Part shown: positions 1 through 6,635 of the stretch, piece by piece
Numbering within the stretch: position 1 is the first letter of the stretch
Layout of the letters: every line of letters begins with the position of its first letter
Origin: DHVE2 group archaeon
GTDB taxonomy: Archaea; Thermoplasmatota; Thermoplasmata; Thermoplasmatales; Aciduliprofundaceae
Length of the DNA: 12,036 bases
Assembly: GCA_015522955.1 (NCBI GenBank)
Contig: WALG01000141.1
Span: forward strand, 1-12,036
Direction: 5' to 3'
Translations under genes and position numbers: made by a program
The notes under the pieces: generated by a model
Seen by the model: the letters and a program-made list of their open reading frames with translations, nothing else
Told to the model about the DNA's origin: nothing
Database searches by the model: none

Positions 1-45
1 CTGTTTTTCCGTCTTATTTGTGTGGGAAAGTCCAAGAGACCAAGA

Positions 46-57
46 TTTTTATATAAT
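46..57 (+). promoter_or_regulatory. AT-rich TATA-like element before the radical SAM gene
   Basis: The stretch TTTTTATATAAT resembles an archaeal TATA box. Its centre lies only about 22 nt before the ATG at 75, so a start 25-27 nt downstream would fall at the ATG and leave out the strong Shine-Dalgarno sequence at 66-74. Either this box is not the one used, or the gene is read from further upstream. A weaker candidate, CTTATTTG around 13-20, would place the start near 42. The rest of 1-74 shows no coding feature I can support. Confidence 0.35.
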
Positions 58-65
58 TTTCTATT

Positions 66-74
66 GGAGGTGAT
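66..74 (+). promoter_or_regulatory. Strong Shine-Dalgarno site, GGAGGTGAT
   Basis: Nine bases match the expected complement of the archaeal 16S rRNA 3' end, and the ATG at 75 follows directly (4 nt from the GGAGG core). It is the longest such match in the window. It fixes the start of the radical SAM gene and implies that its mRNA has a 5' leader or is co-transcribed with an upstream gene. Confidence 0.8.
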
Positions 75-1136
75 ATGATTCACCTTCCCCTGGGTGCGGC
101 CACAAACAAGCCTGTGGTTCGTGGCTGTAAACTCTGCGCTCTGGGTGCCAAGATGGTACTCTTTGTAACCGGATTATGTGATGCTGGATGCTTTTACTGC
201 CCCCTGAGCAGGGAGAAAATGAATCATGATGTAATATATGCAGATGAGATGCCGGTGAGGCGCGATGAAGATATACTGCAGGAGGCAAGGCTCATAGATG
301 CCCTGGGAACAGGTATAACCGGCGGCGACCCCATTAAGAAAATTGACAGGACTGTGCATTATATAGAATTGCTTAAAGACAATTTTGGTGAGGACCACCA
401 TATCCATCTTTACACAGCCAGTGGCTCTAAAGAGGATATACTAAAACTTGCATCTGCAGGACTGGATGAGATAAGATTTCACCCACCTCCCCCACTGTGG
501 AACAAAATGACAGGTAGCATCTACGCCAAACGTCTTACCTGGGCACTGGATGCCGGCTTGGATGCAGGTATAGAAGTCCCCGTACTTCCAGATATGAGAG
601 ATTCGCTTATCTCATTGGTCAATTTTGCCGATGATATGGGAGTTTTTGTGAATTTAAACGAACTTGAATTCTCAGAAACGAATTATCGGGCGTTGAATGA
701 AAGAGGTTATGAACCGAAGAGTGATATATCCTCTGCGGTCAGGGGAAGTGAGGAGGTGGCATACGAGATTGTCTCCATGCCATGGGACATTATAGTACAT
801 TACTGCTCTGCCGCATTTAAGGATGGAATCCAGATGAAAAATAGGCTTATGCGAAGAGCAAAAAATGTGAGGAGAGATTATGAGGAAATTACCGAGGATT
901 CAACTCTTATTCTTGGGGTAGTAATTGGAGATGACCTCGAGGAGATACACCGTTACCTTCGAGAGACGTACGATATCCCAGAAAATCTCATTTCAGTGAA
1001 TTATATGCGTCAGAGAGTAGAGGTCTCTCCTTATATCCTGGAAGATATTGCAAGCGAGTTACCCTGGAAATGCTACGAGGTTGAAGAGTATCCAACCTGG
1101 GATCGCCTCCAGGTAGAGCGTCTTGAATTAAATTAG
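75..1136 (+). CDS. Radical SAM protein, PflA-related archaeal family
   Basis: This 353-residue protein carries the radical SAM signature C35-x3-C39-x2-C42 (LCDAGCFYCPL), which binds the [4Fe-4S] cluster that cleaves S-adenosylmethionine. A GGDP motif (ITGGDPIKK) follows near residue 80, as expected for SAM binding. The N-terminus has a second cysteine pair, C18-x2-C21, and further cysteines lie at C244 (HYCSAAFKD) and C333. These could hold an auxiliary Fe-S cluster, which is inference. The overall pattern resembles the uncharacterised archaeal proteins grouped with pyruvate formate-lyase activating enzymes (COG2108-like, from memory). The substrate is unknown. The ATG is supported by a perfect GGAGGTGAT site immediately upstream. 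The next gene begins 36 nt downstream with its own TATA box, so it need not share a transcript. The family assignment is secure; the reaction is not. Confidence 0.85.
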   Translation: MIHLPLGAATNKPVVRGCKLCALGAKMVLFVTGLCDAGCFYCPLSREKMNHDVIYADEMPVRRDEDILQEARLIDALGTGITGGDPIKKIDRTVHYIELLKDNFGEDHHIHLYTASGSKEDILKLASAGLDEIRFHPPPPLWNKMTGSIYAKRLTWALDAGLDAGIEVPVLPDMRDSLISLVNFADDMGVFVNLNELEFSETNYRALNERGYEPKSDISSAVRGSEEVAYEIVSMPWDIIVHYCSAAFKDGIQMKNRLMRRAKNVRRDYEEITEDSTLILGVVIGDDLEEIHRYLRETYDIPENLISVNYMRQRVEVSPYILEDIASELPWKCYEVEEYPTWDRLQVERLELN

Positions 1137-1142
1137 GGAAAT

Positions 1143-1152
1143 CATTATAATC
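1143..1152 (+). promoter_or_regulatory. TATA box for the DGGGP synthase gene
   Basis: CATTATAATC is centred about 25 nt before the GTG at 1173. No Shine-Dalgarno sequence is visible in between, so the transcript is probably leaderless. It lies in the 36-nt gap after the radical SAM gene. Confidence 0.55.
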
Positions 1153-1172
1153 TGCATTTCCTTTTTCTATCC

Positions 1173-1988
1173 GTGAATCCCTATTTACGCCTCCTTAGAC
1201 TCATCAACTGTGTAATGGGTACTCTTGCCATAATCTTAGTAGGAATCATTGTTAGAGGCTATGGGATTGTGAATTATCCTCTTCCCACACTATTCGGTGT
1301 GCTCACTGTATTCTTTGCTCTGGGTGGGGGCAATGTTCTAAACGACTATTTTGATAGGGAGATTGATATTATCAACCATCCTAATAGACCTATTCCTGCA
1401 GGAGATGTCCCTCCCCGAAATGCTTTATTCTATGGCCTCTCTCTCTTTGTTCTTGCTTTGCTCTTTGTGATATTCATAAATTTTATTGCCTTTTTAATCG
1501 CAATAATCGCTGAGGTCATGATGCTTCTCTATGAGATTTATCTCAAAAGAATGGGTTTTGCTGGCAATGTCACCATCAGTTTTCTTGTTGGCTTGCTCTT
1601 CATATTTGGAGGTGCAATCTATGGGAATATTGCACTTACCTCTATATTCGCCCTGATGGCCTTCTCCTCCAATCTGGGCCGTGAAATCGTGAAGGATATA
1701 GAGGATATGGAAGGTGACCTGAATCGTGTGACTCTTCCCAAAAAAATCGGGCGTAGATGGGCTTCAGTGTCAGCACTCTTCTTCTTTCTGCTTGCCATAT
1801 CCTTCAGTCCTCTTCCATATCTCTTGTTACACTTCGGTATATATTATCTCATTGTAGTTCTGATATCTGACGCAATTTTCATATATGCTGCTGTAATTCA
1901 ATTTGAGAGTCCTTCAAAGGGACAGAGATACGCAAAACTGGCCATGATTGTGGGTCTTATAGCCTATCTTGTGGGAGGGCTAACCTGA
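1173..1988 (+). CDS. Digeranylgeranylglyceryl phosphate synthase (UbiA family)
   Basis: This 271-residue integral membrane prenyltransferase of the UbiA superfamily should add the second geranylgeranyl chain to geranylgeranylglyceryl phosphate, the second ether-bond step of archaeal lipid synthesis. The first Asp-rich motif is N57-D58-Y-F-D61-R-E-I-D65 (NDxxDxxxD). The second is D175-x2-D178-x3-D182. Both bind the prenyl diphosphate through Mg2+. About eight hydrophobic segments fill the rest, for example around residues 15-30, 38-56, 85-115, 125-150 and 195-265. The start is a GTG with no ribosome site but a TATA box 25 nt upstream. The next gene, 12 nt downstream, is GGGP synthase, the preceding enzyme of the same pathway, and that makes DGGGP synthase much likelier than another UbiA activity such as menaquinone or heme synthesis. 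Confidence 0.88.
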   Translation: MNPYLRLLRLINCVMGTLAIILVGIIVRGYGIVNYPLPTLFGVLTVFFALGGGNVLNDYFDREIDIINHPNRPIPAGDVPPRNALFYGLSLFVLALLFVIFINFIAFLIAIIAEVMMLLYEIYLKRMGFAGNVTISFLVGLLFIFGGAIYGNIALTSIFALMAFSSNLGREIVKDIEDMEGDLNRVTLPKKIGRRWASVSALFFFLLAISFSPLPYLLLHFGIYYLIVVLISDAIFIYAAVIQFESPSKGQRYAKLAMIVGLIAYLVGGLT

Positions 1989-1994
1989 GGAGGT
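1987..1994 (+). promoter_or_regulatory. Shine-Dalgarno site GAGGAGGT for GGGP synthase
   Basis: GAGGAGGT overlaps the TGA stop of the preceding gene (1986-1988) and ends 6 nt before the ATG at 2001. This supports translation of GGGP synthase as the second cistron of the DGGGP synthase transcript. Confidence 0.8.
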
Positions 1995-2000
1995 ATTGAA

Positions 2001-2738
2001 ATGAAGGTAATGGAATATATTGAAGAAACTCTCAAGAAAGAGAAAATGCATATGACTCTTATAGACCCAGAGAAAAAGACCCCGCGGGAATCGGCAGAGA
2101 TAGCACTGGCTGCATCTCGAGTGGGAACCCATGCCATAATGATTGGCGGCTCCACAGGGCTCACGCTTGAGATGATTAATGAGACAATAAAGGAGATAAA
2201 ATCGCTTGTGAAACTACCTGTGATAATATTTCCTAGTGGCGCTGGAGTGCTTTCACCCTACGCAGATGCACTCTTTTTTATGAGCCTTCTAAACTCCAAC
2301 AGCCTTGAATATGTGGTGAGGCAACAGGTGAGAGGCGCACCCATTGTGAGAAAAATTGGCATTGAACCTATACCTATGGGGTATCTTGTGGTGGAGCCGG
2401 GGATGACTGTGGGTCGCGTGGGTCAGGCTGACCTGCTCAGAAGGGACCGTATAGAGGATGCAGTTGCCTACGCTCTCACAGCCCAGTATTTTGGAATGCA
2501 CTTGGTATATCTTGAGGCAGGAAGCGGTGCACCTGAACCTGTGCCTCCAGACATGATTCGTGCCGTTAAGGAGGCTATTGATGTTCCACTCATCGTAGGT
2601 GGGGGAATAAGAACTCCTCAGCAGGTCAAAAAAATTGTGGATGCTGGTGCAGACATAATTGTGACAGGTACCATTGTGGAAGAAGTGGAGGATGTGGAAT
2701 CACATCTGGGTAAAATTATCGCGGCGCTCTCTCCCTGA
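2001..2738 (+). CDS. Geranylgeranylglyceryl phosphate synthase
   Basis: This 245-residue TIM-barrel enzyme of the PcrB/GGGP synthase family joins geranylgeranyl diphosphate to sn-glycerol-1-phosphate and so makes the first ether bond of archaeal membrane lipids. Family landmarks appear in order: HMTLIDPEK (residues 17-25), IGGSTGLT near 49-56, YLEAGSGAPEP from Y170 (phosphate and glycerol binding), VGGGIRTPQQ from V199 and VTGTIVEE near 222-229. The length of 245 fits the archaeal enzymes. A GAGGAGGT site precedes the ATG by 6 nt, and the gene follows DGGGP synthase in an evident operon. Its last 23 bp overlap the 3' end of the convergent gene on the minus strand, and a T-rich tract lies about 20 nt past the stop. 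The acceptor being glycerol-1-phosphate with a C20 donor is inferred from family and neighbour. Confidence 0.93.
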   Translation: MKVMEYIEETLKKEKMHMTLIDPEKKTPRESAEIALAASRVGTHAIMIGGSTGLTLEMINETIKEIKSLVKLPVIIFPSGAGVLSPYADALFFMSLLNSNSLEYVVRQQVRGAPIVRKIGIEPIPMGYLVVEPGMTVGRVGQADLLRRDRIEDAVAYALTAQYFGMHLVYLEAGSGAPEPVPPDMIRAVKEAIDVPLIVGGGIRTPQQVKKIVDAGADIIVTGTIVEEVEDVESHLGKIIAALSP

Positions 2739-2997
2739 TTTTGATGGTGCTGAGTAATTTTTTTCCTTTTTTGATTGTCCCGGTGGTTATATAGGTTTCA
2801 ATACCATGTTGGTGTAAAAATTGTAGAATTTGCTCCTTGTACCAGTGTCTGCATCTTATCATGGCGTAATTCTCCTCAAAATACACGATTCTTGCAGTTT
2901 CATCTATTTTCCTTATCTCATAGATTATTCTTCGCAAGAGTGGTTCATTGCGTACTATAATGTATCTTCTGCGTCCGATTTTATCCTTAACAACCAC
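2716..2997 (-). CDS. Probable RNase P Pop5/Rpp14-like subunit (Rnp2)
   Basis: This small basic protein of 93 residues has an early RRRYIIV strand, then YAMIRCRHWYKEQIL around residues 44-58, and a TTGTIKKGKKLL stretch near 71-82. The same order (RYI strand, then an x-I-x-R-C segment, then SGTIK plus basic residues) occurs in archaeal Pop5, a protein subunit of the tRNA 5'-processing enzyme RNase P. At 93 residues it is shorter than the usual roughly 120, with the gap mainly in the first half and before TGTIK. The start is a GTG at 2997: the frame closes four codons upstream, and a TATA box sits 28 nt away. The 3' end overlaps GGGP synthase by 23 bp. It might instead be another small RNA-binding protein; I recognise it by motif only. 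Confidence 0.55.
   Translation of the reverse strand: MVVKDKIGRRRYIIVRNEPLLRRIIYEIRKIDETARIVYFEENYAMIRCRHWYKEQILQFLHQHGIETYITTGTIKKGKKLLSTIKIRERAPR
2758..2772 (+). terminator. Possible T-tract terminator after GGGP synthase
   Basis: T7-CC-T6 begins about 20 nt after the TGA of GGGP synthase. Archaeal RNA polymerase terminates at such U-tracts without a hairpin. The tract also encodes Lys-rich residues of the convergent gene (KKGKK), so it may partly reflect codon content. Confidence 0.4.
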
Positions 2998-3018
2998 ATA
3001 GAAGGATTACCGTTCCCG

Positions 3019-3031
3019 TATTATAATTTTT
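3019..3031 (-). promoter_or_regulatory. TATA box for the Pop5-like gene
   Basis: On the minus strand this reads AAAAATTATAATA. Its centre lies 28 nt from the GTG at 2997, with no Shine-Dalgarno sequence between. That fits a leaderless transcript and supports the GTG start. It forms half of a divergent promoter region with the AOR gene. Confidence 0.55.
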
Positions 3032-3058
3032 GTGCGAGATGCAACAATTCAATCGGAA

Positions 3059-3068
3059 GTATTAAATC
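3059..3068 (+). promoter_or_regulatory. TATA box for the AOR gene
   Basis: GTATTAAATC, preceded by the purine-rich CGGAA as a possible BRE, is centred about 27 nt before the ATG at 3090. No ribosome site is seen, so a leaderless mRNA is likely. Confidence 0.5.
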
Positions 3069-3089
3069 TCAGGCACCGAATTCCCCACT

Positions 3090-4778
3090 ATGCACGGCTG
3101 GACTGGAAATATGGCCATCGTGGATCTCTCAGATGAGAGAATCACTGTAAAAAAAATAGATGATCAAATTCTACAGGATTACGTTGGCGGACGCGGTCTT
3201 GGAGTTAAAATTTATTTTGACCTAATAACTCCGAATATTGACCCATTTTCTCCAGAAAATGTTCTGGTATTTGCCGTGGGTCCCTTAACAGGAGTTGCGC
3301 CCATGTCGGGTCGTCATGTCGTGGTTTCCAAATCTCCACTTACTGACACTATTTTCGACTCCAATGCGGGAGGTTTTTGGGGTAAGGAACTGCATTATGC
3401 AGGATTTGATGCGCTTGTAATAAAGGGCGAGGCAGATGAACCCAGATATTTGAGAATAAGCGATGGTGAGATAGCACTGGAAGATGCTACATCTCTGTGG
3501 GGCCTCAATGTGGATGAGGTTACCGGTAAATTGCAAAAATACGGTAGTGTCGCCTGCATAGGTCGAGCCGGGGAGAAAGGGGTGCTTTATGCCAACATTA
3601 TGAATGACCTCACACATACTGCAGGTCGAGGGGGTCTTGGCGCAATAATGGGTAAGAAGAAACTCAAGGGCATTGTGGTGCAGGGCACCCAAAAACCGGA
3701 GATTGCAGATTTGGAAGCATATAAGGTTGCCCTAAAAGAGATGGTTCGCCTTCTTGAGGCTTCACCCCCTGTGAACAAGGGCTTAAGGGTATTCGGGACA
3801 TCCATGCTCTACGACATCGTAAATTATCTGGAGGTCATGCCCACTAACAATTATCAGAGATCCCATTTCGAGGGTGGCTCACAACTTTCCGGAGACTATA
3901 TTATTGAGCATTACAGCATAGAAAGTCACGGATGCTGGGGTTGTCCCATAAACTGCAAAAAAAGGGATAAGGAAAGAGGCATAGAGTTGCCGGAATATGA
4001 AACCATATGGGCCTTTGGACCAAATCTGGAAAATGGCGACTATGAAAAGATAGTTGAGGCAAATGTTAAATGCAATAGGTATGGGCTGGATACCATAACT
4101 GCGGGAAGTACTATAGCGTTGTACCGCGAGATAACAGGCGAGGATTATCTTGACAGAATCCAGGAGATTGGGGAAGGAAAAGTTCTGACGGAGGGAGCAC
4201 GCATAGTAGCGATGAAGCACAACGCTACAAAGAAAAGTATGGATATAAAGGGTCTTGAACTTCCGGGCTATGACCCACGCGGGCTCTATGGCCAAGCATT
4301 AAGTTACGCTACCAGTAACCGTGGCGGTTGCCATCTACGTGCATATCTTGTAGCCCCCGAGATAATTGGCAAGCCGAAACTTATACATAGACTCAATCCC
4401 GCAGATAAACCGGGGCTTGTGGTAATTTTCCAGAATCTCAGCGCAGCAGTGGATTCGCTTGTTCTCTGTAAATTCACAACCTTCGCAATGGGTGAAGTGG
4501 AATATTCTAAACTTCTCAGTGCAGTTACGGGAGTGCACTATCGCAGCGAAGACATACTGCGCTTTGGGGAGCGCATATACAACCTTGAGCGCCTCTTCAA
4601 TGTTCAGGCAGGGATAGGAGGAGAGGAGGACACGCTTCCTCCAAGAATATTCGAGGGAGAAAACGCACTTAGCAGAGAGATTTTCCAGGAAATGCTCCGG
4701 GAGTATTACGAGTTTCGCGGCTGGAAAGATGGAATTCCCACAGATGAGACCCTCAGGAAACTGGGAATTTCTCAATAG
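3090..4778 (+). CDS. Aldehyde:ferredoxin oxidoreductase (tungsten, AOR family)
   Basis: The enzyme should oxidise aldehydes to carboxylates with ferredoxin as acceptor, using a tungsten bis-pterin centre and one [4Fe-4S] cluster in the cytoplasm. The N-terminal YVGGRGLGVKIYFD (about residues 31-44) and GRGGLGAIMGKKKLKGIVV (about 179-197) are the pterin-binding AOR motifs. The cluster ligands are C282-x2-C285-x3-C289 (GCWGCPINC) with the fourth at C460 (SLVLCKFT), matching C288, C291, C295 and C494 of the Pyrococcus furiosus enzyme. PEYETIW and YATSNRGGCHLRA supply the expected active-site Glu and His region. At 562 residues it is about 40 shorter than P. furiosus AOR (605), with the loss mainly between the third and fourth cysteines and after. 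The substrate cannot be read from the sequence: AOR, FOR and GAPOR share these motifs. The start MHGWTGNMAIVDLS matches the family N-terminus. It stands alone, with no MoaD-like or ferredoxin gene beside it. Confidence 0.92.
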   Translation: MHGWTGNMAIVDLSDERITVKKIDDQILQDYVGGRGLGVKIYFDLITPNIDPFSPENVLVFAVGPLTGVAPMSGRHVVVSKSPLTDTIFDSNAGGFWGKELHYAGFDALVIKGEADEPRYLRISDGEIALEDATSLWGLNVDEVTGKLQKYGSVACIGRAGEKGVLYANIMNDLTHTAGRGGLGAIMGKKKLKGIVVQGTQKPEIADLEAYKVALKEMVRLLEASPPVNKGLRVFGTSMLYDIVNYLEVMPTNNYQRSHFEGGSQLSGDYIIEHYSIESHGCWGCPINCKKRDKERGIELPEYETIWAFGPNLENGDYEKIVEANVKCNRYGLDTITAGSTIALYREITGEDYLDRIQEIGEGKVLTEGARIVAMKHNATKKSMDIKGLELPGYDPRGLYGQALSYATSNRGGCHLRAYLVAPEIIGKPKLIHRLNPADKPGLVVIFQNLSAAVDSLVLCKFTTFAMGEVEYSKLLSAVTGVHYRSEDILRFGERIYNLERLFNVQAGIGGEEDTLPPRIFEGENALSREIFQEMLREYYEFRGWKDGIPTDETLRKLGISQ

Positions 4779-4975
4779 AAATGTGAGGGGATATATGATG
4801 TGAGATAGGTCTCTACATACGCCCCTATTAGCAGGAGCACCACCGAAATCATTGCCCATATAACAATCCTTTTCAAATGCCATAAGATTGTGTTTCCCAC
4901 ATATGCTGCCTTCCTTCTCTCAAAATATTCCTCAGCAAGGGAGAGTAGCATTGTGGATATATATGCGCCTCTCAT
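4772..4975 (-). CDS. Small single-span membrane protein, unknown function
   Basis: I do not recognise a family for this 67-residue protein. Residues 8-35 are charged and could form an amphipathic helix (SLAEEYFERRKAAYVG, then ILWHLKR). Residues 37-54 (IVIWAMISVVLLLIGAYV) form one clear transmembrane helix, and a short polar tail of about 13 residues ends in YIPSHFY. Arg and Lys before the span (R20, R21, K22, K35, R36) suggest the N-terminus faces the cytoplasm. The ATG at 4975 is preceded on the minus strand by a TATA-like box about 32 nt away, allowing a very short leader; an internal ATG at residue 9 is an alternative start. The stop overlaps the last 7 bp of AOR. Its composition looks protein-like and no better gene covers this stretch, but it could be spurious. 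Confidence 0.5.
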   Translation of the reverse strand: MRGAYISTMLLSLAEEYFERRKAAYVGNTILWHLKRIVIWAMISVVLLLIGAYVETYLTSYIPSHFY

Positions 4976-4981
4976 AATACC

Positions 4982-5035
4982 TGTGATATATCCGAGTGTT
5001 TCTATAAAAAATGAGGAAAGATACCGTATATCACA
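4982..5035. repeat. Inverted repeat TGTGATATA / TATATCACA
   Basis: Perfect 9-bp arms lie at 4982-4990 and 5027-5035, separated by 36 bp. The spacer holds the TATA-like run at 5003-5011. One arm lies between that box and the start of the small membrane protein gene, so the pair could be operator half-sites; a long hairpin is the alternative. The function is inferred only from position. Confidence 0.45.
5003..5012 (-). promoter_or_regulatory. TATA-like box for the small membrane protein gene
   Basis: Read on the minus strand this is ATTTTTTATA, about 32 nt from the ATG at 4975, giving a predicted leader of roughly 5-8 nt. On the plus strand TATAAAAAA is also a good TATA box and could drive a transcript starting near 5033 toward the T6 run at 5125-5130. 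Confidence 0.4.
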
Positions 5036-5118
5036 AAGGATGGGTAGGTCAAAAGGCTATCACTTATGGCTTTCCCAGTGTCTATACAGACCTTGATGGG
5101 GACTTCTAACCTCTTGCC

Positions 5119-5130
5119 AAAAAATTTTTT
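5119..5130 (+). promoter_or_regulatory. A6T6 tract, likely TATA element of the DHH gene
   Basis: Six A followed by six T are centred about 30 nt before the GTG at 5155. No ribosome site lies between. It is the only AT-rich element at a suitable distance. The T run could also end a plus-strand transcript from the preceding intergenic region. Confidence 0.4.
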
Positions 5131-5154
5131 ACTCATCAACCCTTAACTTATTTC

Positions 5155-6609
5155 GTGGAGGAATTTTTGAAGATAGCCAGGGAGATTGCACTAAAAATAA
5201 AGAATGCGGAGGATATCGTGGTGATTTCCCATATAGATGCCGATGGCATAACAGCGGGTAGCATAGCAGCCAGAAGCCTTGAGCGCTTGGGTAAAAATTT
5301 TAGAATTGAGTTCGTGAAACAACTGGACGCCCGGATAATCGGGAACCTGAAGGATGAGAATCCCCAACTGGTATGGTTCACTGATCTGGGCAGTGGAATG
5401 CTCCATGAGATGTATGGCCTGAATGCGGTAATCACAGACCATCATGTACCCAGTGCCTCCCAGGTAGTGTTGCCAAGGGAGAAGAGAAAGAATCTATCCA
5501 CTTTTTTTGATGCTCTAAATAAAACAGAGATTCTCCAACTCAATCCTCATCTTTTCAATAAGGATGGCGCGGTGGACATAAGCGGCTCAGGCACTACATA
5601 TCTGGTTGCAAGAGAATTAGATCGCAGGAACGTGGATTTAAGTGCCCTGGCCATCGTGGGTGCCATTGGAGATATGCAGGACACGGAGTATCTGAAACTT
5701 GTTGGCACGAACCGCATCCTCCTGCGCGAGGCAAAGGAGAATGGCTATATAGATTACTTCATGGACGCTCGTTTCTTTGGCAGGGAGACAAGACCTGTTT
5801 ACAAGATGCTTCAATACTCTACTGATCCGATTCTTCCCACCATCACCGGCGACGAGAAAGCAGCCATGCGATTTCTCCGGGAACTGGGGATCCCGCTCAA
5901 GAGAGAGTCATGGAGAAGATGGATAGACCTTACAATCGAAGAGAGAAAACTCATACTTTCTGAACTGGTAAAACTTATACTCCGTATGGGTTACGGCCAC
6001 GAACTTGCATCTCGATTGATAGGGGAGGTCTACATTCTATCTCACGAGGAGCGCGGTACCCCGCTCAGAGATGCAAAAGAGTTTGCCACACTTCTCAATG
6101 CCTGTGGCAGGTACAGACAGGCCTTCATAGGTTATCAGGTATGCCTCGGTGACAGGGATGAGTACTACAAGAGGGCCCTTAGTATGCTCAGCCGGCATCG
6201 TAGAAATCTTGTGGAGGGAATAAATTTTGTGAAAGAGATAGGACTTATAAAGAGAGAATACCTCCAATATTTCCATGCGGGCAGCAATATAAATGAGAAT
6301 ATCGTAGGCATAGTTGCCTCCATGATACTGAGCGAGGAGGGTAAAGAGCAACTTCCCATAATAGCATTTGCCAATAGCGAGGATGGAAACATTAAAGTTT
6401 CAGTACGTTCCCCACGTGTACTGGTGAATCAGGGGGTTGATTTTTCCATCATAATGAAGGAGGCATCTGCCATGGTTGGTGGATATGGGGGAGGCCACAA
6501 TATAGCAGCAGGTGCCTCCATCCCGCCAGGCAAGGAGGAGGAGTTTATTGATATTGTGGAAAAGATGCTTCAGAAACAGTTGGAAGGCGCCAACTCACGA
6601 ATATCTTAA
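5155..6609 (+). CDS. DHH/DHHA1 phosphoesterase, archaeal RecJ-like nuclease
   Basis: This 484-residue protein has the full set of DHH-superfamily metal motifs: HIDADG (H26, D28, D30), TDLGSG (D77), DHH (D95-H96-H97) and GAIGDMQD (D173), with GSGTTYLV between the last two. The C-terminal DHHA1 domain shows GSNINENIVGIVASMIL and, near the end, GGYGGGHNIAAGASIP, the RecJ-type substrate-binding signature. Archaeal proteins of this kind (RecJ-like, GAN) are Mn2+-dependent exonucleases on single-stranded DNA or RNA, and some join GINS and MCM at the replication fork as Cdc45 relatives. All metal ligands are present, so it is expected to be active rather than a structural Cdc45-type paralogue. Which substrate it uses cannot be read here. 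The start is a GTG preceded by an A6T6 box; the next gene's TATA box overlaps its stop codon. Confidence 0.88.
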   Translation: MEEFLKIAREIALKIKNAEDIVVISHIDADGITAGSIAARSLERLGKNFRIEFVKQLDARIIGNLKDENPQLVWFTDLGSGMLHEMYGLNAVITDHHVPSASQVVLPREKRKNLSTFFDALNKTEILQLNPHLFNKDGAVDISGSGTTYLVARELDRRNVDLSALAIVGAIGDMQDTEYLKLVGTNRILLREAKENGYIDYFMDARFFGRETRPVYKMLQYSTDPILPTITGDEKAAMRFLRELGIPLKRESWRRWIDLTIEERKLILSELVKLILRMGYGHELASRLIGEVYILSHEERGTPLRDAKEFATLLNACGRYRQAFIGYQVCLGDRDEYYKRALSMLSRHRRNLVEGINFVKEIGLIKREYLQYFHAGSNINENIVGIVASMILSEEGKEQLPIIAFANSEDGNIKVSVRSPRVLVNQGVDFSIIMKEASAMVGGYGGGHNIAAGASIPPGKEEEFIDIVEKMLQKQLEGANSRIS

Positions 6610-6613
6610 ATAG
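6605..6613 (+). promoter_or_regulatory. TATA box for the SDR-Nudix operon
   Basis: CTTAAATAG overlaps the TAA stop of the DHH gene (6607-6609). Its centre is 27 nt before the GTG at 6636 and 30 nt before the ATG at 6639, again consistent with a leaderless message. Confidence 0.5.
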
Positions 6614-6635
6614 TAAATACCCCATAAATTACGCG

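Noticed and set aside
2830..3150. Plus-strand ORFs over the Pop5-like gene (2775-2960 and 2830-3150)
   Set aside because: They are shadows of the minus-strand gene and run through the divergent promoters into AOR. The products look like random Ser/Cys/Tyr-rich sequence.
3285..4883. Long minus-strand ORFs inside AOR (for example 3285-3692, 3879-4295, 4335-4883)
   Set aside because: They are antisense shadows of a gene with strong motifs throughout, and lack starts, promoters and protein-like composition.
4890..5096. Plus-strand ORF of 68 codons between AOR and the DHH gene
   Set aside because: It lies antisense to the small membrane protein, has no ribosome site or suitable TATA box, and its product shows no coherent hydrophobic or motif pattern.
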